62,000 nt of DNA from Nymphaea colorata (Eukaryota > Streptophyta > Magnoliopsida > Nymphaeales > Nymphaeaceae): NCBI RefSeq assembly GCF_008831285.2, contig NC_045148.1, positions 5,585,001-5,647,000 of the forward strand. The letters are read 5' to 3'. The notes under the pieces are model-generated. The model did not search any database. It was not told the DNA's origin and worked only from the letters and a program-made list of their open reading frames with translations. This document shows positions 35,330 to 46,611 of the stretch, one piece after another. Position numbers and translations under genes: made by a program. Numbering within the stretch: the first letter of the stretch is position 1; the number at the start of each line of letters is the position of its first letter.

Positions 35330-35946
35330 AAACACTTGTCAAATAGTACATGTAAAATGTCATCACTGACTCTCTTGGAAGAATCGAGAAGACACAAGTG
35401 GCCTCTTTAAAGGCGGTGTGATTGGAAGAAAAGAAATAAAATAAATAAAACTTAATTAGAAATCGGTGGATTCTTCCACAACTGACTAATCCTCCCTATA
35501 AATAAGGATGTTGGGCATATTGAGTGAGCGTGTAAGAAGTGAGTTGGGTTGAGTCTCCTTGGAGCTAGAGTTTGTGTGCTCACTTTTTGAGCTGGTGTGT
35601 GAGAGTTTCAAGTGTGTACTCAAGTGCAAGAGCGTCGGGTGCTTGGATGTTAGCTCACTACGTGAGCTTGTTGAGGTGACTTATTGTACCTCACTTTTAT
35701 ATGTTTTATTTTGACAAGCAATAGAAGTGTATTGTTTGAAGTGTAGTTGGTGCATACTTTACGTTGTTGTTTGGTTAAGTTCATTTTGTGAACTTTGTCA
35801 GTGTTGTTATTAAGTTCCTATTAAGTATACCTTGTTAAGTTTATTATTGAGAATTATTTTGGACGTCGAGACTCCGCCGGTTTTTCTTCGCATAAATTTG
35901 GGTTTGGATCTAAGTTATAACTAGGGCCCACCCATTTTTTCCCACA
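35330..35946 (+). repeat. 5' LTR of Copia-1 (left end approximate)
   Basis: The right end is set by the CCCACA terminus two bases before the PBS. TATAAATAA at 35497-35505 is a good LTR promoter. The left end is not fixed because the 3' LTR partner is absent from the window; TGTCAAATAG near 35338 is one candidate. Confidence 0.6.
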
Positions 35947-35948
35947 AT

Positions 35949-35960
35949 TGGTATCAGAGC
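35949..35960 (+). promoter_or_regulatory. Primer binding site of Copia-1
   Basis: TGGTATCAGAGC is complementary to the 3' end of initiator Met-tRNA, the usual primer of plant Copia elements. It lies two bases after the LTR. Confidence 0.85.
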
Positions 35961-36022
35961 GAGGTTAAGTCTAAGGGTCGGCTTACTAGTGAGATTAATT
36001 AGGATAATTATATTATGAAATT

Positions 36023-38010
36023 ATGGCTGCATTAGCGGTTGCATTAAATAATATTGATAAGCGTAACAATAGCAATTATGGTTATTGGAAATCTTGCATG
36101 GAGTCGTATTTACTAGGACAGGAATTATGGGTGATAGTTTTGGGATCAGACACTAATATTCCTGTCAACAAGGAAGCTAAGAAGAAATGAATGATCAAAG
36201 CAGGAAAAGCTCTATTTGCACTTAAGGTATCAATTGAAAAGAACTTATGAAAACATATATGTGATGCTAAGACTCCTCAAGAAGCATGGGATGCTTTTGC
36301 AACACTATTTTCTCGAGCTAATGACGCCCACCTACAACTATTAGAAAATGAGTTGGCTACATTAACTCAGGGAAACATGTCGATAGCAGAATATCTTATG
36401 AAGGTTAAAAATATTTGTAGGGAGATTTCACAAATTGATCCTGAGTCTAAAATTAGTGAAGCCTATATGTGGAAAATTCTTATTTGTGGACTTTGTCCCG
36501 AATTTAGTAGATTTATAATTGGTGTTCAAGGCTGGCCAGTTCAGCCAACTTTGCTGGAGTTAGAGAATCTTTTGATCAATCAAGAAACATTAGCAATAGC
36601 TGAGCTTTCACTCAAAGTAAATAATGAGGAAGCTTTGTTTAGTAAGGGTCAAAGATCATGATGGCCACTAAGCCAGTCATTAGGTCTCAAGGTAGAAATA
36701 TTGATGAAAATAAAGAAAAATATAGAAAAGAAAACAAGAGAAACTACATAGCAGTGGAGACCAAAGAAAAAGTGTTTTAGATGTGAAAAATTGGGTCATT
36801 TTGCTCATGACTACAGAGTCAAAATAACTGAAGGAAATGCAGTCATGACAAGTAAGCAACATGGGGGAGTTAATGATGCTATACAGAAAAATGTGTTTTT
36901 GTACTCAATGGAGGTTAAAGAGGATACTAAACAAGAAGGATGTAACTCTTGCCATATAAAATCTATAAAAGAAAAAGAATAGAAAATTAATTATCAAACT
37001 GATTGGATAATTGGTTATGGATGCTCAAATCATATGACTGATGATGAGAGCAAATTTGTAAATATGAAAGAATGTAATGGACATCGAGTTGTTGTTAATG
37101 CTAACAACACAAAGCTCCCAGTGGCACATATTGGAGAAGCAGAGGTTGTAGCCAACTTCGGTAAAGACCAGATTTTATGAAACGTCTATCATGTTTCATA
37201 AATGACTAAGAACTTTTTGTTTGTGCCACAACTTACAGCTTTAGGTCACTATGTATTGTTCAGCCCAAATGATGTGAAAGTTTATAGAAATGAAGATGTT
37301 CAAGAAACTCCCATATTTGAAGGAAGAAAAGTTGAGTCAATATATGTCCGGTCAGTATAAACAACATATATTGACAAAACAAAGAAGCATGATACTTCAG
37401 ATATTTGGCATGAGAGACTAGCCCATTTTGGATACAACAAACTCTGGGAGATGTCTAATTAAGGGCAATTGATTGGCCTTTCAAAGCTTGAGGTACAAAC
37501 AGATAAAGTATGCCCAGGATGTCAATACGAAAAGGCGCACAGGAAGTCATTCAAAGAATTGAAGTATAGAGCTAAAGCACTATTCGAGCTAGTGCATTCA
37601 GATGTATTTGAAAAAGTACCAGACCCATCAGTTGGAGGTAAGTGGTATTTTATCACATTTATTGATGATTTTTTGAGATATACTTTGCTCTATTTCATGA
37701 AAGAAAAGTTTGAAGCACTTAAAAAGTTTAAAGAGTTTTGCCAAATGGTGAGAAAAGAACTTGGATATAGAATTCAGTGTCTACGCACCGATAATGGTGG
37801 CGAATATACATCTGACATGTTTATGGCAGACATGAGGCAACATGGTATTTGAAGGCAATTTTCATGTGCATATATGCCACAGCAAAATAGAATGACAGAA
37901 CAGAAGAATCGTCACATAGCAGAAACATGCCGAAGTATGATGTATGCAAAGAATATGTCACCAAGATTTTGGGTTGACTGTGTCAGCACACGTAATTGAT
38001 CGATTACCTT
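36023..38010 (+). pseudogene. Copia-1 gag-pol remnant, truncated in integrase
   Basis: Gag and pol share one frame that starts MAALAVALNN at 36023 and is broken by many stops (36188, 36248, 36659, 36980, 37460 and 37850 among others) but few frameshifts. The UBN2-type Gag reads to about 36660. The zinc knuckle near 36773 has lost its last Cys (Tyr codon at 36812). The protease triad DSG is replaced by GYG (37013-37021). The GAG-pre-integrase motif IWHERLAHFGY is followed by the integrase core with HSDVF, RTDNGGEY and NRMTEQKNRH, so the DDE residues are kept. The remnant stops near 38010 (frameshifted HVIDRLP). RT, RNase H and the 3' LTR are missing, and a tandem-repeat block follows directly. 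Confidence 0.85.
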
Positions 38011-38062
38011 TGCTAAGATTCAATTTTAGCAATATAAATTATTATTTTATACTGACTCTCTC

Positions 38063-38094
<32 letters not shown>

Positions 38095-38323
38095 TGTGTG
38101 TGTGCACGCACGCGCGTGTTTTGTTTAGGAACAATTGAAAAACCTCTTCCTTAAAGCAATAGTAACTATTTAGAATAGCTATGTAACTGTTCATACACAT
38201 AATAGAGCACACTCTGAATGTTGACGTGTTGTACCTAAAAGTACTTTTTTGCACTACCTATAGGAATGACATGATGATCATTCCTAATTATTTTTAGGAA
38301 TAGTCACTTGTGTTTTTAAGAAT

Positions 38324-38575
38324 TGTTAAGGAAGGTTTTGGATGATGATTGATGAGGCTATAATTGTGGATCTGATTAGCGAGAGATAAAAAACGTCAAT
38401 CCCCTATAATTGTGGATCTGATACGTTTTTATATCTTGCCTTATTTTGTTGTAACCTCCCATCAATTATACTCTATATATTTGTTGTATTCTCAACCATA
38501 TACAACATAGAAGAGATTTTAGTAGAAGCTCGTGTTCTCTCTTTCTCTCTCCCATGATATTCTTGAGGTTTTTCA
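38324..38575 (+). repeat. 5' LTR of Copia-2
   Basis: 252 bp from TGTTAAGGAAGG to GAGGTTTTTCA. It contains a TATATATTTG promoter-like stretch near 38474 and a CT-rich 3' part. Confidence 0.92.
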
Positions 38576-38587
38576 TGGTATCAGAGC
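38576..38587 (+). promoter_or_regulatory. Primer binding site of Copia-2
   Basis: TGGTATCAGAGC, matching initiator Met-tRNA, directly abuts the LTR. Confidence 0.9.
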
Positions 38588-39524
38588 CTGCCTCTGCTCT
38601 ATCTTGATCTTCCATGGATCAACTACAGAGATTTCTTTGCAGCAAAACACTGCAGAGATCCTTGTTCCTCTGTTCAGCTTAGTCCTCTGTTCAGTAGCTG
38701 TCCGGCGTTCTTGTTCATCTGAGCACCACCACCGGCGTCGGCAACCATTGGCCTCCATAGTAATCAGTCATCACCCTCCATTCGTTCTGGTTCTGACGAG
38801 CCCAAGCTCTACCGGATCCGACGCCTGAGCCAGCTGGAATCTGCAGATTTCCAGCCGCCTCCCCAGCAGTGTTTTCTTCCTCACCGAACACTGCCTCCCA
38901 ACTTCAGACTTACGTCGTTATTCCTACCGACCATCTTTCGCCATGAGACTGAACAGGAACCACTGTCTGGAAGTTGCGCTTCCAATGGTCTGGTGCTCGA
39001 CCGGATATGACACCGGTGCCTGCCGGAATCACAAATTTTCCAACTGTTGTTAGCTCTGGCCATTTGCTGTGACCAGAAATTTTGCTAAAATTCAGATCGC
39101 TGGTGTTGTCACCTCCAGCCACTGTTTGGGTCGAGCTAGAACCTGTTGGAATAATCTTCCTCTTGGCTATCTCCTCACCAAATTTTAGATTTTTGGAGTT
39201 GACACCAGGGTCCTATGAATTTTTTAATACAGGCTGGTCTGAAGAGCTTTCTGGGACTGTATTAAAGCTTAAACTCAACAGGTGATCCAGGCTAAGGCGT
39301 CACTTCAACCTAGGCACGATTTTGCTGTGGATTGGATCTGAAAGCAAACTTCATGGCGTTAGATTCCATTGGGAGTCTATTATTTTTTTGTTCAAATCTC
39401 GGAATTTTTGGACAATCCAGCGAGGAGTTGCTGATTTTTCAAGGGACGGAGGTCCCTTAGAGCTACTAACAGGGTAATGTCCTCTGTATTGTTGTAACCA
39501 TCATCTTCTTCCTCTAGAAGTATT
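38588..39524 (+). other. Long untranslated leader of Copia-2
   Basis: About 940 bp between the PBS and the gag start, GC-richer than the surroundings, with repeated CCGGCG- and GCCGGA-type words. Overlapping short open frames on both strands have no domain. Long leaders occur in several plant Copia groups. Confidence 0.6.
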
Positions 39525-40450
39525 ATGGCAAGCCCGTCATCAATTCAATGGAATGCCATCGCTGCACTTGTCTTTGTTATGCTTAACTGAGTGGAGCTCC
39601 CAACTGGAATCGATCATGGAGTCCCAAGAACTTATACAGTTCATAGATGGGACGTTCCCCGCTCCTTCAGAAACCATTGTGAAGGATGGCAAGATTGAAG
39701 TTAATATGGAATTCGTTGTTCGAAAGAGGTCTGATTGACTAGCACTAACTTGAATCAAGGCCACCGTCTCCAAACCAGTTCTCAGACAAATCATGACTAG
39801 TAAAACATCGTTTGAGGCATGGAATACACTGAAAAAATTGTTTAGTTCTCAATCACCTTTGAAATTAATGCTGCTGCGAAAAGAGTTACATTTCATTCAA
39901 AAGGGCAATATGGATATGCAAACCTACTTGGAGCGAATCAAATTTCTTGCAGATACACTATCCGTGGCAGGATTAGACACAATGGATGGTGATCTTGTAC
40001 ATATCACAATGAATGGTTTGCCTATTGAATACGAAAGTTTTGTGGCTCTCCTTAGAGCTAATTTTTCAAATGCCTCAAGTACGTTCTCTAAGTTGTTTGA
40101 TCTTCTACTCACGCAAGAGAAGAGACTTAATATGTTCAAGTCAGCTAGTGTCGAACCTCACAAATCTATCCAACCATTACCGCAGGCTGAGAACCAGATT
40201 GCTTTCAACACTTTTTGAGGGCACGGAAGAGGACGAGGTGGCTTCAGAGGTCGGCAAGGAGGTCGATTCCAAGGAAGAGGAAATCGACCACATATTCAAA
40301 CTCAACCACAACAACATGGAGACTCAAACAACAACGCAAGAAATGGAAGCCATCCTCGCACCATCATAACATGTCAATACTCTGGACGGAAAGGTCAATC
40401 GGCAAGGACATGTTATGATATTCCGCATGCATTCTCGGCTATGAATCTAC
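39525..40450 (+). pseudogene. Copia-2 gag remnant
   Basis: It starts near MASPSSIQW at 39525 and soon shifts frame. The UBN2 Gag core is clear at 39793-40218, for example FEAWNTLKKLFSSQSPLKL and YLERIKFLADTLSVAG. A TGA ends that frame, and an Arg/Gly-rich stretch plus a broken zinc knuckle follow. The knuckle (40372-40413) reads CQYSGRKGQSARTC, so one Cys is now Ser and the His is now Gln. Confidence 0.85.
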
Positions 40451-40462
40451 AGGAATCCACTA

Positions 40463-40966
40463 GTGAATATTTGGTATCCCAACTCAGGAGCAACCAATCA
40501 TATTGTCAAAAATGATGTGATGATGAACAACAAGACGACATATGATGGATCGGACAATATCATGATTGGTAATAGTTCAAGTCTCTCTATTAAGTATATA
40601 GGGAATTTATTAGTTAATACCGCAGCACCTTCGTTTCATTTTAACAATGCCCTGCATGTGCCCAAAATGGCTCATAATCTTTTATCGGTGGGAAAATTTA
40701 CATCTGAAAATGATTGCATTTTTCAATTCTCACCACATGATTTTGTTATTAAGGATCGACAGATGGGCAAGGTTCTACTTCAAGGACCAAAGATGCGTAA
40801 CGGGCTCTATCCCATTAAGGTGACGAAGTCAAACATGGATTCATTTTCAACTAAGGGAGCAGCGTTTAGTTCCTGGTTTCCAGCATGCGTCAATAAAATT
40901 TCAGCATCATTTGAACTATGGCATCGGCGTCTTGGTCATGCAACAAGAAGATCGTCGGTTTTTTAA
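40463..40966 (+). pseudogene. Copia-2 protease and GAG-pre-integrase remnant
   Basis: The protease signature reads WYPNSGATNHI. The catalytic Asp of D-S-G is Asn (codon 40481-40483), a single G-to-A change that would inactivate the protease. The GAG-pre-integrase region follows (LWHRRLGHATRR), then stops. Confidence 0.88.
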
Positions 40967-41012
40967 ATTCCAGTAGATTCATATCAATAAATTCTCCTAT
41001 TCCAAAAAGAGT

Positions 41013-42254
41013 ATGTCAATCTTGTCTTTTGGGAAAACACATAAGCAACCCTTTCCAACTTCTGATTTTCAATCCTCACGACCTCTTAAAATGCTTCACA
41101 TGGATGTATGGGGACCTGCCCCGATCACATCTCGAGATGGATTCAGGTTCTTTCTACTCATCATTGACGATTATTCTAGATTTTCATGGTTGTTTCCTCT
41201 CAAAGCTAAGTCTGAAGTTGTTCTATGTTTTGAGAATTTTATGACCTTGATTGAAAATCAGTTAAATGCACTTATATGCTCCATTCATTCTGACAATGGT
41301 AAAGAATTTGTGAACTCTGACTTTGCTTCATTCTATGATGAACATGGGATTCTGCATCAATTTTCTTGCCCTTACACTCCGAAACAAAATGGACTTGTTG
41401 AACGGAAAAATCGTCATATCATCAAAACATGATTAAGTATGCTTTATGATGCTAGATTATCCTATAATTTCTGGGTTGATGTTTTTCGCACTACCATTTA
41501 TATTATCAATCATTTACCAACTTTGAAGTTGCAGCACAAATCGCCCTTTTATATGTTGTTCCACAAGGATCCAGAATATGCACACTTGAGGGTTTTTGGA
41601 AGCACATGCTATCCATTATTGACGCCTATGAATGATTCTAAATTTCAGCCCAAGATTATTCCATGTATTTTCTTGGGTTATGCTAGTCATCATAAAGGAT
41701 ATTTATGCTATGACAAGAGACATCATCGCATTCTTATATTTCGGCATGTTTTCTTTGATGAAACTCATACCAATGGGTCGGATTGTCCTATGGATTTCTC
41801 AGATGAACTAGTCTCTCATTGGCTACCAAATACGACCTACGGCTCTCCTTCTAGTCCAGTTGATCCAATGTGTGATCCAATGCAGTCCACACCAGCCTCC
41901 ACCTATACTGTGTTACCTCTTCCTATGGTTACAACCTCTACCATGACTTCACCTTGTGAGCACCTCGGTCTACCACTCAATGAGGCTGCAAATCCTACAT
42001 CAGAGACGCCATTTGTTCTGGATGCACCAACTACGTGCAATTTGACTATTGATGCTGCCACCGCCAGTCTTGATCCTCCCACTCGATCTCATCCAATGCT
42101 GACCCGTTCTATGACTGGTTCACCAAAACCAAAAGTTTTTTCAGTCATCACAACACAAGAGAAATTGGTGAATTTTAAAGAAGTCATTCAATCAGCGTGT
42201 TGGTGTAATGCTATGCAAAATGAGTTCTCAGCATTGCAGAAAAACAAAACCTAG
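41013..42254 (+). pseudogene. Copia-2 integrase remnant
   Basis: The core domain keeps all three acidic residues: MDVWGPAP, HSDNGKEF and NGLVERKNRH. One in-frame TGA (41430-41432) splits it. The C-terminal part continues with YAHLRVFGSTCYPL, IPCIFLGYASHHKGYLCYD and a variable Pro/Thr-rich linker. It ends with the start of the RT domain (WCNAMQNEFSALQKN). Confidence 0.88.
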
Positions 42255-43156
42255 CATCTTGCACCCCCACAACCGAATCTCCATGTCATCAATTCCAAAT
42301 GGGTTTACAAAATCAAATGTCACCCTGATGGTTCCATCGCATGACATAAAGGTTGACTTGTCGCTCGGGGTTTTCTTCAAATGGCTGGCATTGACTATCA
42401 AGAAACTTTTAGTCCCACTGTAAAACCCACCACTATCAGAGTGTTACTATCTCTAGCTACCCACTTTGGTTGGTCTTTATGGCAACTTGATTTTGACAAT
42501 GCGTTTCTTGATGGATATCTTTCCGAAGATGTCTATATGGCTCAACCTGAGGGATTGCAATTCCTCATTATGTTTGCAAATTAGACAAAGCACTCTATGG
42601 ACTCAAGTAGGCTCCACGCGCATGGTATCATCGCTGAGCTGCTTTCTTACTAATCTTGGTTTTGTGGTGTCTCAATTTGATGCATCCTTGTTTATTTACT
42701 CTTGTGATGGGCATCAACTTTATCTTCTTGTTTACGTTGATGATTTGATCATCAATGGGTCTGCACCAGCTCTCATTTCTCGTAACATTACCTAGCTTGG
42801 TTCCACTTTTTTCGGTTAAAGATCTTGGCCCTCTCACGTATTTTCTAGGCATTGAAGTCAAGCAACAACCCGGGGAGATATATCGATGCCAACAAAGTTA
42901 CATAAATAGCATTCTTCACAAAGCTAAAGTGGATAATGCTAAACCCACGACGTCTCCCATAGTGACTACCAAAAATGTCACAGATGTTGAAGAATCCTCC
43001 TTTTCATATCTCAGGCTATATCGGAGTGTGATAGGTGCATTACAGTATGTTACACTGACACAACCTGATATTACATTTGCAGTAAATCGTGTCTGTCAGT
43101 TCATGCACTCTCCCAAAGTGGCTCATTGGACAATGGTTAAAAGAATACTTCGGTAA
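42255..43156 (+). pseudogene. Copia-2 reverse transcriptase remnant
   Basis: RT motifs are spread over three frames: [30 protein letters not shown], the catalytic YVDD at 42733-42744, and VKDLGPLTYFLGIEV. At least three frameshifts are needed to connect them. Confidence 0.88.
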
Positions 43157-43185
43157 TTAAAAGGCACAATCATTATGTTCTTCAC

Positions 43186-43653
43186 TTGACTCAATCGCCT
43201 TCATTGCAATTAAGCATCTATGCAGGTGCAGACTGGGCTGGAAGTCCAGAAGACCGAAAGTCGACTGGTGGTTTTGTTGCTCTTTTAGGAAATAATGTTA
43301 TCTCATGGGCCTCCAGGAAACAAAGGATAGTAGCTCGATCCAGCACTAAAGCTGAATACAAATCCCTAGCCTGTGTTGCTGTAGAAATACTATGGTTAAA
43401 ATCGCTTCTCAAAGAATTGAAGATCTCCTCACAAGATACACTGGTCCTATGGTGCGATAATATAGGCGCTTTATACCTAGCAGCAAATCCAGCCCTTCAT
43501 GCTTGTACCAAACATGTTGAAATTGATTTTTACTTCGTTAGAGATCATATCAATAAGGGAGAGATATAAGTGAACTTTATTCGATCCAAAGAGCAACTAG
43601 CAGATGGGATGACAAAGGCTCTTGGAGGAACCGCCGTTCAGATTGTGGGAAAC
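43186..43653 (+). pseudogene. Copia-2 RNase H remnant
   Basis: YAGADWAGSPEDRKSTGGF, NNVISWASRKQ and ARSSTKAEYKSLA are the standard Copia RNase H motifs. The frame runs to 43569; the last part (EQLADGMTKAL) continues after a stop, up to the 3' LTR. Confidence 0.88.
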
Positions 43654-43906
43654 TGTTAAGGAAGGTTTTGGATGATGATTGATGATCCTATAATTGTGGA
43701 TCTGATTAGTGAGAGATAAAAAAACGTCAATCCCCTATAATTGTGGGTCTGATACGTTTTTATATCTTGCCTTATTTTGTTGTAACCTCCCATAAATTGT
43801 ACTCTATATATTTGTTTTATTCTCATTCATATACAACATAGAAGAGATTTCAGTATAAGCTCGTGTTCTCTCTTTCTCTCTCTCATGATATTCTTGAGGT
43901 TTTTCA
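43654..43906 (+). repeat. 3' LTR of Copia-2
   Basis: 253 bp, same ends as the 5' LTR. A weak purine tract (GTGGGAAAC) precedes it. Differences from the 5' copy are scattered, as expected for drift after insertion. Confidence 0.92.
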
Positions 43907-44329
43907 AGAATGATTTTCAGCCATTCTAAATGTGATATTTGTTGTTATGACATATGTGATTTATTTGGTACAAAAAAGTAGTGATAGTTTCTACATGCCT
44001 CAAGCTGGCTAATCTTTATATAGTTTTCAATTGCCTATATCTAATTTCGATTTTTGAGTTCTTAGAAGAGAAATGACAGCATGACTTGACAGCTAATATT
44101 CTACTGACATATCATGATTTGAAACTTTATTAAAGATGTTTCACTCTGATAATGTTTTTGCAGGAGCAAAGCAAGTGGTAGACTCTATAGAAGTCAGTCC
44201 ATGTTGTAACTGAAACTAGTGCTTATGTTCATTTTATGTACAACTAAAAATGTGAGTGGTTTTTTTTTGTAATCTTCCAATGTAACATGTATCTTTTTTA
44301 TAATATAAATTATTATTTTTGTGCTGACC

Positions 44330-44377
<48 letters not shown>

Positions 44378-45269
44378 GACATGTGAATGTGATTTATTTG
44401 GTACAAAAAAGTAGTGATAGTTTCTACATGCCTCAAGCTGGCTAATCTTTATATGGTTTTCAATTACCTGATTTTGATTTTTGAGTCCTTAGAAGAGAAA
44501 TGACAGCATGACTTGACAATTAATATTCTACTGGCATAACATGATTTGAAACTTTATTAAAGATGTTTCACTCTGATATTGTTTTTGCAAGAGCAAAGCA
44601 AGTGGTAGACTCTATAGTAGTCAGTCCATGCTATAACTGAAACTAATGCTTATGTTCATTTTATGTACAACTAAAAATGTGAGTGGTTTTTTTTTGTAAT
44701 ATTTCCATATAACATGTATCTTTTTTATAATATAAATTATTATTTTTATGCTGACCCTCTCTCTCTACACACACACACACACACACATATGTGTGTGTTT
44801 GTGTTTGTTTAGGAATAGTTGAAAATTTTCTTCATTAATTAAAGCAACTAATAGGAACATCTATGTAAGTGTTCCTATATGCAATAGAGCATACTCTTAC
44901 TAGATAAACTTTTAGGAATATCACTTGAAAAATGTTGGCATATTGTTTCTAAAGGTATTTTGTTGCACTACATATAGGAATCATATGATGACCATTCCTA
45001 ATTATTTTTAGGAATAGTCACCCATTTTTTCAATAATGATTTTTAGCCATTCCTAAAGGTGATACTTGTTGTTATGATTTATGCAATTTATTTGGCAGAA
45101 AAAAAGTGGTGACAGTTTCTAGATGCCTCTAGCTAGCTAGTCTTTATATGGTTTTCAGTTACCTCTATCTGATTTTTTCTTTTTGAGTTCTTAGAAGAGA
45201 AATGACAGCATTAATTGACAAATTAATATTCTATTAACATAACATGATTTGAAATTTTATTAGATATGT

Positions 45270-46611
45270 ACCTATGTTCTTATAATAAGTAATGATAAGG
45301 CAGATTTACTTCTTTTCTTCCTACATTTCTTGCTAGATGTTTACCTGTTGCCAATGTTCAAGATAAGATAAACAGATCAAGTAGATCTTGCCAAGTGGGG
45401 TTTATTTGTTTATTTATGCTTGTGTGTGTGTGCATGCACATTCTTTTGCCAGGGTTGTAACTGGTTTTTTCTTTTTTTCTGTTCTTAAAGGTCAGAGATG
45501 TCACAAAGAAAATTATGTGGATATTATCTACTGATCCACTAAAAAATTTTGAGTAGTTTCAAGTTGGAATGATGTTTTGGATGTACTAGGACATTCTCTA
45601 CATGCAAATGGTATTACCTATATTCAAATGAAATGTGGAAGGTGCTTCCTAATGTATAGTAAACAAATTAAAGGGTGTTTCTAAGTCCAAATGTTTTGGC
45701 TGCTTGAGCATTTCTTTAGCTTGTTAGAATCTAGTCTTTGTGTGAATACATTTGTTTTACTACTAGCAGTTATGGATCCATAGGATTTACATAACGATTT
45801 GTTGATGTAGGAAATCTCACTTTGCTCTCAAGGAGTTCAAAGAAGAGGCAATTAGAGTTAAAGACAATCCAATTTCAAAAATTAATTACTGAAAACCAAA
45901 ATCAATTGAAGTGTTGCTGATTTTGATTCAGTGTGGTTCTAATAGTCTTAATCTTTTTCAAGCACAACATGAAGTTCTTGTAGAGCCACTACTAAATTCT
46001 GCTGTTGAAGCCACACAATTAATCGAGTTTACAGAATCAAACAAGAAAATCATGCTTTTGTTCATTGCTCCGTTGTATGCCCACTCATTCTCTATAACTA
46101 ATAATTTATGAGCAGAGCTTGGCTTTATGCTTTGCCAAGATGTGTATCATGCCTTGAATATGTCTTTTGAGCTAAACAGATGGTTGAATCATGCTAGTTA
46201 AGCATGTATAAAGTTTGTCTTGCTCTTTGAGTTTCAAAATTTGCATTTGTGCTTCTTGATATGGTATTGTTTTGAAATTGTGGAAAGACATGGAAAGTTA
46301 GGAACCTTCGGATGATAATATCCTTGAAAACAAACTTGCTTTTTTATCCTACATGTAGTTGGAACATACCCTGAGCAAGCATTACTGTGTGCTCATTTTG
46401 TCATATATGGGCTTCATTAGCTTGCTGCCACAATTCCTAATCTTTTTTTTTTTTTGTCTTGTTTTGTTTTTTCTGCATCCATAGTGTGCTTCTACACCTT
46501 AAGCCATTATATAGTGAGTATTATGTTGATGGATATTACTGCATATAAGTAATTGAGCACATTGACTGCTTCATCCAAATTAGCTAATAAATTACTCTTG
46601 ATAGCCTACTC
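45270..46611. other. Intergenic, no gene recognised
   Basis: AT-rich DNA between the tandem block and Copia-3. It should hold the Copia-3 5' LTR, but no TGGTATCAGAGC-like PBS is visible. The open frame at 45911-46111 has no domain. Confidence 0.4.

Larger units (their letters stand above)
38324..43906 (+). mobile_element. Complete Copia LTR retrotransposon (Copia-2)
   Basis: 5583 bp with matching LTRs (38324-38575 and 43654-43906), TG...CA ends, a PBS directly after the 5' LTR, and gag, protease, integrase, RT and RNase H in Copia order. Exact 5-bp target duplication AGAAT at 38319-38323 and 43907-43911. The LTRs differ at about 12 positions plus one single-base gap by eye, near 5 %. The coding region has frameshifts and stops, so the element cannot move by itself. 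Confidence 0.93.
38020..45268. repeat. Three head-to-tail copies of a roughly 700-bp unit, first copy split by Copia-2
   Basis: Copy 1 covers about 38020-38323 plus 43912-44325. Copy 2 covers about 44373-44757 and lacks its first third. Copy 3 covers about 44794-45268 and lacks its last third. Each unit boundary is a CT/CA/TA microsatellite (38058-38112, 44326-44372, 44753-44793) next to TATAAATTATTATTTT. Shared words include TTAGGAATAGT, TTCCTAATTATTTTTAGG, CTTTATATGGTTTTCA, AGAAGAGAAATGACAGCAT and AGCAAAGCAAGTGGTAGACT. No coding capacity is seen. Confidence 0.8.
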
